A stretch of 64,000 nucleotides of DNA from Arthrobacter sp. zg-Y820. Its GTDB lineage: Bacteria > Actinomycetota > Actinomycetes > Actinomycetales > Micrococcaceae. Shown piece by piece: positions 36,083 to 44,580 of the stretch (the first letter of the stretch is position 1; each line of letters starts with the position of its first letter). A program made the position numbers and the translations under genes. The notes under the pieces were generated by a model. The model made no database searches and was not told the DNA's origin. It saw nothing but the letters and a program-made list of their open reading frames with translations. Location: positions 496,001 to 560,000 of the forward strand of contig NZ_CP126247.1 in NCBI RefSeq assembly GCF_030142155.1, given 5' to 3'.

Positions 36083-37845
36083 GCGCCGGAGCGGAACAGG
36101 ACGCCGTGCCCGGCGCCGGAACCCCGACGGGCAGGATCCGGGACGAAGAAATCCCGAACGCTGTGCCTCCGGTTGTCGGAACGGCGGTGCGCAACGGCGG
36201 CGACTTGGTGGTCGAAACCCTCTCCGCGCTCGGCGCCACCACCGTCTTCGGCATCCCCGGCCAGCATGCGCTGGGACTCTTTGATGCCCTGTCCCGCTCC
36301 GACCTGCGATTTGTCTCCTCCCGGGTGGAGAACAACTCGGCGTTCGCCGCTGACGGCTTCTCCCGGGCCACCGGGCAGGTGGGCGTGCTGTTCCTGTCCA
36401 CCGGCCCCGGCGCCCTGACCGCGCTGGCCGGTTTGCAGGAGGCCTACGCCACCGGCGTGCCGATGGTGGTGGTGGCCAGCCAGATCCCGATCGAGGGCCT
36501 CGGAGCCCGGCGCCGCGGCATGCTGCACCAGTTGGACGACCAGAAGGCCTCGGCAGCGAATGTCACTAAGAGCCAGCGGCTGATCCAGCACGCCTCCGGC
36601 ATTCCCTCGGCCATTCAGGACGCCTGGACCGAGGCCATCTCCTCGCCGATGGGGCCGGTGTGGCTGGAAGTTCCCCAGAATGTCCTGCTGAACCCGGTGA
36701 TGGTGCCGGCGGTCGAGGACGCCCTGGCCGAGCCTTACGACAATCCGCCCCGCACGGAACTGGTCAAGGAGGCTGTGCGCTGGCTCGCCGCCGCACAGCG
36801 GCCGGCGATCATTGCCGGCGGCGGCACCCGGCGGGGCGGGGCGGAGGCGGACCTGCTGGCGCTGGCCGAAACGCTGCGGTCACCGGTCATCTGCACTCCC
36901 GGCGGCAACGGAGCCTTCCCTTGGAACCATGAGCTGTCCCTGCAGTCCTGGATCGAAGACCGGCACACCACCGAGGTTCTCGAAGATGCCGACGTCCTCG
37001 TCGTCGTCGGCTCCTCGCTGGGTGAGGTGACCTCCAACTACTTCACGCTCCAGCCGCGGGGCCGGATTATCCAGATCGATGCCGAGCCGCGGGTGCTGGA
37101 GTCCAACCAGCCGGCGCTGGGCATCCGTGCCGACGCCGGCCAAGCACTCGCGGCCCTCAATGAAGCACTGGGTGAAGCCCTCACGGCTTCGCCCCGGTCG
37201 ACTCCGGACTGGCACGAACCGGACTGGCACGGGCAGGGACCCGAGCAGCTGGTGGCGGAAACCCTGGCCAAGGTCGCCGCACGGTTGGACGCCCAGGATC
37301 TGGCCATGGAACGCCGGTTCATGGCCGACATCCGGGCCGCGGTTCCGGCCGGCATGCAGACCTTCTGGGACATGACCATCTCCGCGTATTGGGCCTGGAG
37401 CTGCTGGGACGCGAAGTCCGGCCAGTTCCATTCCGCCCAGGGCGCCGGCGGGCTGGGCTACGGCTATCCGGGGGCAATTGGCGGTGCGGTGGGTCTGGGG
37501 GAGCGGGTGCTGGCCGTCTCCGGCGACGGTTCGGCCATGTACTCCATTGCCGAACTGGCCACCGCCCGGCAGCACAACCTTCCGGTCACCTGGCTGATCG
37601 TGGACGACGGCGGTTACGGGATCCTGCGCGAGTACATGGTCGAGGCCTTCGGCAAGGCCACCGCCACGGAACTTGCCGGCCCAGACTTCGTGAAGCTGGC
37701 CGAGTCGTTCGGCGTTCCGGCACGCCGGACGGCGCCCGACGGCGTCCGGCAGGCCTTGGAGGAATCGCTCGCCGCCGAGGGGCCCAACGTCGTGGTGGTG
37801 GAAGCCACGATCGGCCTGTTTGCGCCGACACATCTGGCGGGCTGA
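36079..37845 (+). CDS. TPP-dependent 2-oxoacid decarboxylase, AruI-like
   Basis: Three-domain ThDP enzyme of 588 residues. The catalytic Glu is E84 in [17 protein letters not shown]. The diphosphate motif begins [19 protein letters not shown] (about residue 481) and ends VDDGGYG where most relatives have NN; the first Asp may still bind Mg2+. The GDGSAxYSI form resembles benzoylformate-type decarboxylases more than true acetolactate synthase. With the adjacent ureohydrolase it matches 2-oxo-5-guanidinovalerate decarboxylase (AruI) of the arginine transaminase pathway; that assignment is inferred. GTG start overlaps the upstream stop. Confidence 0.78.
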   Translation: MSAGAEQDAVPGAGTPTGRIRDEEIPNAVPPVVGTAVRNGGDLVVETLSALGATTVFGIPGQHALGLFDALSRSDLRFVSSRVENNSAFAADGFSRATGQVGVLFLSTGPGALTALAGLQEAYATGVPMVVVASQIPIEGLGARRRGMLHQLDDQKASAANVTKSQRLIQHASGIPSAIQDAWTEAISSPMGPVWLEVPQNVLLNPVMVPAVEDALAEPYDNPPRTELVKEAVRWLAAAQRPAIIAGGGTRRGGAEADLLALAETLRSPVICTPGGNGAFPWNHELSLQSWIEDRHTTEVLEDADVLVVVGSSLGEVTSNYFTLQPRGRIIQIDAEPRVLESNQPALGIRADAGQALAALNEALGEALTASPRSTPDWHEPDWHGQGPEQLVAETLAKVAARLDAQDLAMERRFMADIRAAVPAGMQTFWDMTISAYWAWSCWDAKSGQFHSAQGAGGLGYGYPGAIGGAVGLGERVLAVSGDGSAMYSIAELATARQHNLPVTWLIVDDGGYGILREYMVEAFGKATATELAGPDFVKLAESFGVPARRTAPDGVRQALEESLAAEGPNVVVVEATIGLFAPTHLAG

Positions 37846-37853
37846 GGCCCTGG

Positions 37854-38204
37854 CGGAAAAATCGTCCGTTTCGGGCAGCTTCGACCGTTTCTCGGCGCCG
37901 CCGTTCCCCCGCACTCCTTGTTTCCGGCCGGCGTTCGCTGGTTCCGAGGTTCCTCCGTGCCCTGTGCTCCGGCCGGGGTTCACTGGTCCCGGGATGGTGC
38001 GCCTTTGTTCCGGCCGGCGTTGGCGTTCGCTGGTGCCGGGATGGCGCGGCCTTGGCTGATCCTTCGTGCGGACGGCCTGAGCGCGTTGGTCGTGGTTCTG
38101 CCGCCATTCCAGGCATTTACTGCCATTTCGGGCATTTACTGCCGGTCCGCAGCGGCAGGAAATGCCCGGAACGGACGAATCTGCCCGGAACGGACGATTT
38201 TCCG
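37854..38204. mobile_element. MITE-like element candidate with 24-bp terminal inverted repeats
   Basis: The left arm at 37854-37878 and the right arm at 38181-38204 (inverted) differ by one base and one A-run length. They bound 351 bp of non-coding DNA. A further partial copy of the right-arm core (TGCCCGGAACGGACGA) lies at 38163-38178. No transposase is present and no clear target duplication is seen. Confidence 0.4.
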
Positions 38205-38342
38205 GCAGTTGCGGGGCCCTAAGAACGACTTCGGGTGCTCCGAGGGTGTGTACAGAGGAGCCGAGGGGGTGCGCAGCCTCGGTGGAATTCTCTCGGGCAG
38301 ATCAGGTCGTCCAACCCCCGAAATCAGCCCTTTTGAGCGCAT

Positions 38343-38401
38343 TATCTGCACGAGAGATTTTTCTCCGGGGTCGTTAGGGGCCTTTATCTGCACGAGAGAT
38401 T
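38343..38401. repeat. 17-bp direct repeat TATCTGCACGAGAGATT
   Basis: Identical copies at 38343-38359 and 38385-38401, 42 bp apart, in the gene-free segment. Confidence 0.85.
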
Positions 38402-38451
38402 CGTCGAGAGCGCAGGCATGGCGGGGTTGGGGGAGGCGCGGCTCGCCCACC

Positions 38452-38552
38452 CACAGAGGCACCCCGGTTCCGGCCGCCTGCAGTCGCTCAGGTTCCGCCC
38501 CCCACAGAGGCGCCCAGGTTCCGGACGCCCACACAGAGGCACCCCAGGTCCC
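38452..38552. repeat. Three diverged ~20-bp direct repeats
   Basis: Units beginning CACAGAGGCACCCC or CACAGAGGCGCCC and running into GGTTCCGG or GGTCCCA start at 38452, 38503 and 38533. Confidence 0.75.
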
Positions 38553-38653
38553 ACCGCGGCACACTGAATGTGACCCCGGGACGCCTGCAGGCCTCTGGTT
38601 CCCCCGGACGATTTGCCCTGGACGATTTCCCCTGGGCGGTCGAGCAGTCGAGT

Positions 38654-38710
38654 AATTGGTTGACTGAGGCAAGCAACAGGTTTATTGTTGCCTAAGGCAA
38701 ACAACCAATT
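38654..38710. promoter_or_regulatory. Candidate operator of the MarR/DHA2 operon
   Basis: A perfect palindrome TTGCCTAAGGCAA (38688-38700) lies 28 bp before the marR start. It is framed by a second inverted repeat, AATTGGTTG (38654-38662) and CAACCAATT (38702-38710), and a half-site TGAGGCAAGCAAC is at 38664-38676. This fits self-regulation by the downstream MarR protein. Confidence 0.65.
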
Positions 38711-38727
38711 TCCCCGACAGGTGTTTC

Positions 38728-39222
38728 GTGGCAGTAGACCAGCAGACCGCTGAAGAATTGATCACCCAGATATTCCGGCTGCAGCGTCAGCTGCGCTGTG
38801 TGGCGCAACGCAGCACCGATCCCCGCGGGCCGGGAACGGCGCTGCAGGCAGTGATGCGCCTTATCGGCGAACAGCCGGAGATCCGGGCCACGGAACTGGC
38901 CGAAAAGCTGGGCATCGGCGCCGCCGGCCTGAGCCGGCACATCTCCGAACTCGTGGAGATGGGATACGTGTGCCGGCGGCCGCATCCTGATGACCGACGG
39001 GCCTACCTCATCAGCCTGACCCCGGTCGGAACCCAAGTCGTTTCGGAAGAAATGCGCCGCCGCTCGGCACTGCTGCAGCAAATGCTTGAGGACTGGACGG
39101 ATGAGGAAGCCGTCTCCGCCAGCGGTTCCCTCACCAAGCTCACGGAAACACTGCATACATCGATCCGCGCAATGAAGCCGGGTACCCACCAGATGCCTAT
39201 CCCGGCAGGAGAACAGAACTAA
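38728..39222 (+). CDS. MarR-family transcriptional regulator
   Basis: A 164-residue winged-helix regulator: recognition part IRATELAEKLGIGAAGLSRH, and wing CRRPHPDDRRAYLISLTPVG. It starts at GTG 38728 and its stop touches the GTG of the efflux gene, so the two form an operon. The palindromic site just upstream suggests it represses its own operon until a toxic compound binds. The GTG start with a weak SD may keep its level low. Confidence 0.9.
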   Translation: MAVDQQTAEELITQIFRLQRQLRCVAQRSTDPRGPGTALQAVMRLIGEQPEIRATELAEKLGIGAAGLSRHISELVEMGYVCRRPHPDDRRAYLISLTPVGTQVVSEEMRRRSALLQQMLEDWTDEEAVSASGSLTKLTETLHTSIRAMKPGTHQMPIPAGEQN

Positions 39223-41001
39223 GTGACAGAGTCGCAGAGAACACCCACCGCCACGACCCCCGGCCAGCCCAGCCCCCCCGGCCAGAACAGCAAGCCCCGA
39301 AGGAACGGCAAGCCGGCCCGCAAACAGCAGGTGCCCGGCAAGATGAGCCACCGGCAGATCCTGCAGGCGCTGACCGGACTGCTGGCCGCGCTTTTCACCG
39401 CCATGCTGAGCGCCACCATCGTGGCCAACGCGCTGCCGACCATCATGGCGGACCTGCACGGCACGCAGACAGACTTCGCCTGGGTGGTGACCGCCGCACT
39501 GCTGGCCAATGCCGTCTCCACTCCCATCTGGGGCAAGCTCGCTGACCTGTTCAGCAAGAAGCTCCTGGTCCAGCTGAGCATCATCATCTTCGTGATCGGC
39601 TCCGTCGTGGCCGGCTTTGCCGACAACATGCCCGTCCTGCTCACTGCGCGGGTGATCCAGGGCATCGGCATGGGTGGCCTGACCGCCCTGGTGCAGGCCG
39701 TCATCGGCTCGATCATTCCGCCGCGGGAACGGGGCAGATACTCCGGCTACATGGGTGCGGTCATGGCCGTGGCCACCGCGGGCGGTCCGCTGCTGGGCGG
39801 CTTCATCGTGGACAGCCCGCTGGGCTGGCGCTGGACGTTCTTCCTCTGCGTGCCCCTGGCCGTGATCGCACTGTTCCTGCTGCAGGTCACTCTTCGCCTG
39901 CCGCACACCCGGCGCAAGGTCGGCATCGACTGGCTCGGCTCGATCCTGCTCACCGCCGGCGTCTCGCTGCTGCTGATCTGGGTATCGTTCGCCGGCAAGG
40001 CCGGCTACTACGAGTGGATGTCCTGGCAGACCGCCGCCATGGTCGGCACCAGCATCATCTTGCTGGCACTGCTGGTGTTCGTGGAATCCAAGGTCCGCGA
40101 ACCCATCATTCCGCTGAAGATCATCCGCGAACGCACCACCGCCCTGGCCATCGTGGCCTCGGTCTCCGTCGGCATCGCGATGTTCGGCTCCACCACCTTC
40201 CTGGGCCAGTATTTCCAGATTGCCCGCGGATTCAGCCCCACGGAGGCCGGCCTGCTGATGCTGCCCATGATTGCGGGCAACCTGATGGGGTCGGTGGGCT
40301 CCGGACAGCTCATCAGCCGCTTTGGCAAGTGGAAGCGGTTCCTGATTGCCGGCACCATCATGGTCATGGCCGGCACCGGACTGGCCGGAACCCTGGACCA
40401 TGAAACGGACATGCTCCTGGTCAGCCTCTACATTTTCGTCCTCGGCCTGGGCATGGGCCTGCTCATGCAGAACCTCGTGCTGGCCGTTCAGAACACGGTC
40501 AAGGTCTCGGAAGTGGGCTCGGCGAGTGCCTCCATTGCCTTCTTCCGCACCGTCGGCGGCGCCGTGGGCGTCTCCGTCCTGGGCGCCGTGATGTCCAGTT
40601 CGGTCACCAGCCGGGCCGCTGACGGCATGCGCGCCGCCAACATCCCGGTGACCGAGGGCGGAACCGGCGACTCACTCGACATCGCCGGCCTGCCCGACGC
40701 CGTCCAAGGCATCTTCCGTGCCGCCTACGGCGACGCCACGGCCACGATCTTCCAGATCGCCGCCGTCATTTCCGTGGTGGCGCTGATCGCCGTGCTCTGC
40801 ATCAAGGAACAGGTGCTGCGCCGCACGCTGGACATCCAGCCGACCGGAAAGATGCCGGTGGAGCCGGGCCTGGCCGGAGGATCCGAGATGATGCACTCCG
40901 GCGCCATGTCGACCGTTCCGGCTGCGGGGACTTCCTCCTCCGGACCCGACGACGACGGCGGGCGGACTTCCGGAATGGCCTCGTCCGGGCGAGGCAAATA
41001 A
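39223..41001 (+). CDS. DHA2-family MFS drug efflux transporter (EmrB-like)
   Basis: Fourteen-helix proton-coupled exporter. TM1 motif ATIVANALPTIMADLHGTQT, motif A GKLADLFSKKLLVQ, and motif C AGGPLLGGFIVD (the antiporter motif) are present. An N-terminal basic/Pro-rich tail of ~40 residues and a Ser/Gly-rich C-terminal tail lie in the cytoplasm. It is co-transcribed with the MarR regulator. A short duplication (GCGAGGCAAATAA at 40989 and 41006) spans the stop codon. Confidence 0.93.
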   Translation: MTESQRTPTATTPGQPSPPGQNSKPRRNGKPARKQQVPGKMSHRQILQALTGLLAALFTAMLSATIVANALPTIMADLHGTQTDFAWVVTAALLANAVSTPIWGKLADLFSKKLLVQLSIIIFVIGSVVAGFADNMPVLLTARVIQGIGMGGLTALVQAVIGSIIPPRERGRYSGYMGAVMAVATAGGPLLGGFIVDSPLGWRWTFFLCVPLAVIALFLLQVTLRLPHTRRKVGIDWLGSILLTAGVSLLLIWVSFAGKAGYYEWMSWQTAAMVGTSIILLALLVFVESKVREPIIPLKIIRERTTALAIVASVSVGIAMFGSTTFLGQYFQIARGFSPTEAGLLMLPMIAGNLMGSVGSGQLISRFGKWKRFLIAGTIMVMAGTGLAGTLDHETDMLLVSLYIFVLGLGMGLLMQNLVLAVQNTVKVSEVGSASASIAFFRTVGGAVGVSVLGAVMSSSVTSRAADGMRAANIPVTEGGTGDSLDIAGLPDAVQGIFRAAYGDATATIFQIAAVISVVALIAVLCIKEQVLRRTLDIQPTGKMPVEPGLAGGSEMMHSGAMSTVPAAGTSSSGPDDDGGRTSGMASSGRGK

Positions 41002-41030
41002 ACAGGCGAGGCAAATAACAGCACAATGTT

Positions 41031-41070
41031 CGAGCCCGGTCCCCGTCCAGGGGCCGGGCTCGAGCCGTTT
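41031..41070 (+). terminator. Hairpin terminator after the DHA2 gene
   Basis: CGAGCCCGG-CCCC pairs with GGGG-CCGGGCTCG over a short loop and is followed by GTTT. It also ends just before the convergent flavin hydroxylase gene. Confidence 0.75.
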
Positions 41071-42319
41071 ACTGCATGGTGAACCGGCGGGCCACCAGGT
41101 TGCCGGCGGCGGGCAGCCGGAAGATCCGGGACAGCCCGGCATTGCGGACCGCCAGCAGCGGCGGAGCCAACGGGCGGCCCAGCACCATGTTCAACTCGGC
41201 CTGCAGCGAGGCGACGACCGCAGCCCGGCGGCGGTTCCGCCCGAAGGCCGCCAGCGCCGCACCGACGTCGTCTCCGCGCAGCGAGGCGGCGATGATCGGA
41301 GCGAGGGCGGCGGCATCGAGCCAGCCAAGGTTCATGCCCTGTCCGCCGATCGGGCTGACCTCATGGGCTGCGTCGCCAATGAGCACCGTGCGCCCGCGCA
41401 CCAGTTCCCGGGCCAGCCCGGTCCGCACCGAAAAGGCGCTGAGCATGGTGTTCGACAGCGGATCGGGACGCACCCCGGTCCGCGCGGCGATCAGGTCCGA
41501 GAGGTCCCCGGCCGTGGCTCCGGCCAGCAGCGTGTCAGTATGGGCGACCCAGCGCCGGACGGCACCGGGCAGCGGGAACGACTCCACGATGCCCCCGGAT
41601 TCCAGATACAGCACACCCACTCCGCCGTCGCCGGTGGTATCGGCGAAGTCGCCCATCAGGTAGGTGTCCGGCAGTTCCCGGGTCCGGCACGGCGTGCCCA
41701 GCAGCCGGCGCACGCCGGACCGGGCGCCGTCGGCGGCGACAACGATCCGGGCCGAGACTTGCCACGCTTCCGGACCGGCGCCCGGCCCCGGACCGGCGCC
41801 CGGCCCCGGGCCGCCGCCCGGCCCCGGACCGCCCATCCCCGCACCGCCGGCGGAGCCGTGCAGGACAACCCGGCGCCCGTCGTCGTGCAGGTTCTCCACT
41901 TTCGCCCCGCGCACCAGGGCCTGCGGATCCAACTCCCGCAGCCTTGCCTCCAGAATTGCCTCGGTGCGCAGCTGCGGCAGGGTCAGGACATAGGGGAACC
42001 GGGCGGAGGCCGCGGAAAAGTCCAGGGCGGCCACGGAACGTCCGCCGCTTCGGGCCTCGCCCCGGCGGATCTGCACCCCCTCGCCGGTCATCGTTCCGGC
42101 CACCCCGGCGGCCGCCAGCGCCTCAAGCGCCGGTGGATGGATGCCAATGGCCCGCGAATGCGCCGACCGGTCGCTGCGCTGCTCCAGCACCTGGACGCTC
42201 ACTCCGGCTTGGGCCAGCAGCACCGCCAGGAAAACTCCCACCGGTCCGCCGCCCACCACCGCCACCTCGGTAACCGGACGGGGCACGACGACGGCGGACG
42301 GCAGCGGCAGCACCGTCAC
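41069..42319 (-). CDS. FAD-dependent hydroxylase of the type III PKS operon
   Basis: A class A flavoprotein monooxygenase (416 residues) with GGGPVG in the FAD fold (about 22), the DG motif VVAADGARSGVR (about 195) and the GD motif LIGDAAHEVSPIGGQGMN. It probably hydroxylates the aromatic polyketide made by the operon, like SrsC in Streptomyces. GTG 42319 overlaps the methyltransferase stop by 4 bp. Residues about 156-183 are a Gly/Pro repeat inserted just before the DG motif, which is not usual for the family. Confidence 0.85.
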   Translation of the reverse strand: MTVLPLPSAVVVPRPVTEVAVVGGGPVGVFLAVLLAQAGVSVQVLEQRSDRSAHSRAIGIHPPALEALAAAGVAGTMTGEGVQIRRGEARSGGRSVAALDFSAASARFPYVLTLPQLRTEAILEARLRELDPQALVRGAKVENLHDDGRRVVLHGSAGGAGMGGPGPGGGPGPGAGPGPGAGPEAWQVSARIVVAADGARSGVRRLLGTPCRTRELPDTYLMGDFADTTGDGGVGVLYLESGGIVESFPLPGAVRRWVAHTDTLLAGATAGDLSDLIAARTGVRPDPLSNTMLSAFSVRTGLARELVRGRTVLIGDAAHEVSPIGGQGMNLGWLDAAALAPIIAASLRGDDVGAALAAFGRNRRRAAVVASLQAELNMVLGRPLAPPLLAVRNAGLSRIFRLPAAGNLVARRFTMQ

Positions 42320-43185
42320 GGCTTGTTCCCGGACGGCATATGCAGCAGCAGGTTCTGCCAGGGCCGGTGCCGCAGGCAGCGCCAGCCGGGAGGCGCCGCG
42401 GCCGCCAGTTCGGCCGCCGTGTAGCTGCGCCGGATCGAGGTGAGCCCGTCCTGCCGGATGAAGCTGCCCGGAAAAAAGGGCAGGGTGCCCGCCGAAAACA
42501 GGGCATAACCCCACCGGCTGCGTTCGATGTCGCTGTGCAGGCTCAGCCCGGTGCCAAGTGCCTCCGAATCAGCGAGCAGGGCCGGGAACTGCTCGTCGGT
42601 GAGGTGATGCAGGACGTGGTTGGAGATCACGACGTCGTAGCTGCGGCCCTCCGCTACGAGTTCGGAGCTGAACGCGCGGCGGAAGCTGAGACCGGGCATC
42701 GCCGGCTGCGACGAGGCGAAGGCATGGGCACGGGAATCGGGATCGATCCCGGTAATTTCCAGCCGCAGGCCGTCGCGGCGGGCCCAGCGGGCAAGCATCC
42801 GCGGAACGTCGCCGCCGCCGGAGCCGATGTCCAACAGCGAGTTGGTGCGGCCGGCCGCGAACTGCGGGCGGAGATACCGGACATAGTTGCGCCGCCACCC
42901 GGACACCACGGAATTGATGAGCCAGAACTGGGCATAGGTCCGCTGCAGCTTCACCGGGTTGCAGTCGGGCCGGTCCATTTCCTCCACGGCGTCCGGGGTG
43001 CGTTCCGTCAGGGTTCGCAGACCCGGCGGAGTGAGCCGCCGCGCCAGGGGCCCCTGCACCAGAGAGTCCCGGCCCAAGAATCCCGGCGCTGGCGAGCCCT
43101 GAGCCGATGAGCCTGGCACCCGCCCCGGGAAGGCGCGGTTCACCCCTCGGCCGGGCCCGCTCATCCCTCCGCCGGGGCCGCTCAC
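42316..43185 (-). CDS. Class I SAM-dependent methyltransferase of the type III PKS operon
   Basis: Motif I LLDIGSGGGDVPRML and the following acidic strand ITGIDPDSRA mark a Rossmann-fold methyltransferase; NHVLHHLTDEQFPALL is the post-motif helix seen in ubiquinone-type C- or O-methyltransferases. The first ~50 residues are Gly/Pro-rich and probably not folded; conservation seems to begin near LTERTPDAVEEMDRPDCNP, so a later start such as the Met at residue 70 is possible. GTG 43185 overlaps the PKS stop. It likely methylates the polyketide product. Confidence 0.85.
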   Translation of the reverse strand: MSGPGGGMSGPGRGVNRAFPGRVPGSSAQGSPAPGFLGRDSLVQGPLARRLTPPGLRTLTERTPDAVEEMDRPDCNPVKLQRTYAQFWLINSVVSGWRRNYVRYLRPQFAAGRTNSLLDIGSGGGDVPRMLARWARRDGLRLEITGIDPDSRAHAFASSQPAMPGLSFRRAFSSELVAEGRSYDVVISNHVLHHLTDEQFPALLADSEALGTGLSLHSDIERSRWGYALFSAGTLPFFPGSFIRQDGLTSIRRSYTAAELAAAAPPGWRCLRHRPWQNLLLHMPSGNKP

Positions 43186-44417
43186 ACGACCGCCGGGGCC
43201 GGCACCGCTGCCGGCTCCGGTGCCGCCGCGGCTGCCTGCACCAGCGTATTTTCCTGTTCTGCGGCGGTTGTCGGCGCGGGGTTTACCGGTCCGCCGATGC
43301 GCGTGAAGAGTCCGGTTTCAACAGTCAGCCCGGGGCCAAACGCCATGGAGCAGATGCGTTCGTTGCCGCCGTTGAAAGGCTGGTCCATGATGTGCTTGAG
43401 CACGAACATCACCGTCGCACTGGACATGTTGCCCCAGTTGCGCAGGGTCTCGCGGGCGGGAACCAGCTGCGCCTCCGTCAGGTCGAGCTTGGCCTCCACC
43501 TTGTCCAAGATGCTGCGGCCACCGGGATGAATGGCCCAGTGCTCAATGTCGCGGTACGCCAGTCCGGAAACTGCAGGATCGCGGGACAGCAGGGGCTCCA
43601 GGGCACCGACAATGTGGTCGTCGATAATGTGCGGCACATAGGTGCCCAGCACCATCTCGAAACCCTCGTCCCCGATATTCCAGGCCATCGACTCCTCGCC
43701 CACCGGAGTCAGGACGGTTTCGAAGTGGTCGAGCTGGATCCCCGGCGCGTTTCCGGGCAGGTCGCGGGCGGTGATGACCGCTGCCGCGGAGCCGTCGGCG
43801 AACAGGGAGGAACCCATGATGGTGTCCGGATCATTGGACGTGCGGACGTGCAGGGAGCACAGCTCGGCGGTGACCACCAGAACGACTGCCTCGGGGTCCG
43901 CCTCGCAGAAGGACTTCGCTGCCCGCATGGCGGGAAACGCCGCATAGCAGCCCATGAAACCAAGGTGGAAACGCTGCACGGACGGATTCAGGCCCAGCGC
44001 GCGGACAACTTTGTAATCCGGCCCGGGGTTGAAGAATCCGGTGCAGGAGACGGTGATGACGTGCGTGATGTCTTCGGGACCGATGCCTTCACAGGCTTCA
44101 ACGGCCTTGCGGGCCGATTCGATGAAAAGTTTAGTGGCCTCGGCGGCAAAAATATCATTGCGGGTTTTAGTGCTGGGACTGAGCATGTTGCCGGACGCGG
44201 AATCAAAGAAAAGCGGATTATCGGACCGGTAGGACAGCGACAGCTCGGCGAGGGCCGTTCGCCGGGTGTCGATGGCAGCGGAATTGAAGCAGGTGGTCAC
44301 CAGCCTTTGCCCCAGCCGGGTGAGGCCGGGTTGGGCGGCGAACACATCACGGGCTTCGGTCTGTACCAACACAGTGGGCGGGACTGCTAGTTCCAGTGAT
44401 CTGAGGGTAACCGTCAT
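43182..44417 (-). CDS. Type III polyketide synthase
   Basis: Chalcone-synthase-fold enzyme of 411 residues that extends an acyl-CoA starter with malonyl-CoA and cyclises it. The catalytic triad is complete: C157 in GFMGCYAAFPAM, H297 in WAIHPGGRSILDKV, N330 in NWGNMSSATVMF. Overall it resembles bacterial alkylresorcinol/alkylpyrone synthases. The C-terminal ~30 residues are an Ala/Pro/Glu tail. It heads a tightly coupled operon with a methyltransferase and a flavin hydroxylase, the same enzyme types as the srsABC phenolic-lipid cluster. The product is inferred. Confidence 0.93.
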   Translation of the reverse strand: MTVTLRSLELAVPPTVLVQTEARDVFAAQPGLTRLGQRLVTTCFNSAAIDTRRTALAELSLSYRSDNPLFFDSASGNMLSPSTKTRNDIFAAEATKLFIESARKAVEACEGIGPEDITHVITVSCTGFFNPGPDYKVVRALGLNPSVQRFHLGFMGCYAAFPAMRAAKSFCEADPEAVVLVVTAELCSLHVRTSNDPDTIMGSSLFADGSAAAVITARDLPGNAPGIQLDHFETVLTPVGEESMAWNIGDEGFEMVLGTYVPHIIDDHIVGALEPLLSRDPAVSGLAYRDIEHWAIHPGGRSILDKVEAKLDLTEAQLVPARETLRNWGNMSSATVMFVLKHIMDQPFNGGNERICSMAFGPGLTVETGLFTRIGGPVNPAPTTAAEQENTLVQAAAAAPEPAAVPAPAVV

Positions 44418-44580
44418 GCTCCATTCTTAGGGGATTGTTTGGCAGGACACAATGGCGGGGTCTGCTGGAAACTGGGCATTGAGCGGACTCCGGTATGCCG
44501 CCATACTCTTATCACCATCAGCTGCCCTGAAAGCCAGGATGCGATGTGCAATGTCAACGGAGACATCGGAGGAGCATCCC

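Larger units (their letters stand above)
37846..38653. other. Gene-free, repeat-rich segment (possible decayed mobile element)
   Basis: About 800 bp with no credible coding frame. It holds a 24-bp near-perfect inverted repeat (37854-37878 and 38181-38204), three diverged ~43-bp units near 37921, 37966 and 38008, a 17-bp direct repeat (38343 and 38385), and three copies of CACAGAGGC-type units (38452, 38503, 38533). The long open frames across it are repetitive and unlike any protein. Confidence 0.65.

Noticed and set aside
38343..38552. Possible CRISPR array
   Set aside because: Only two or three short, unequal repeats with irregular spacing and no cas genes.
37918..38655. 245-residue open frame in the gene-free segment
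   Set aside because: It runs through several DNA repeats in changing phase, has no ribosome site and no protein-like pattern.
42320..42514. 65-residue N-terminal extension of the PKS-linked hydroxylase
   Set aside because: It would lie entirely within the methyltransferase gene; GTG 42319 overlaps the upstream stop as in the rest of the operon.
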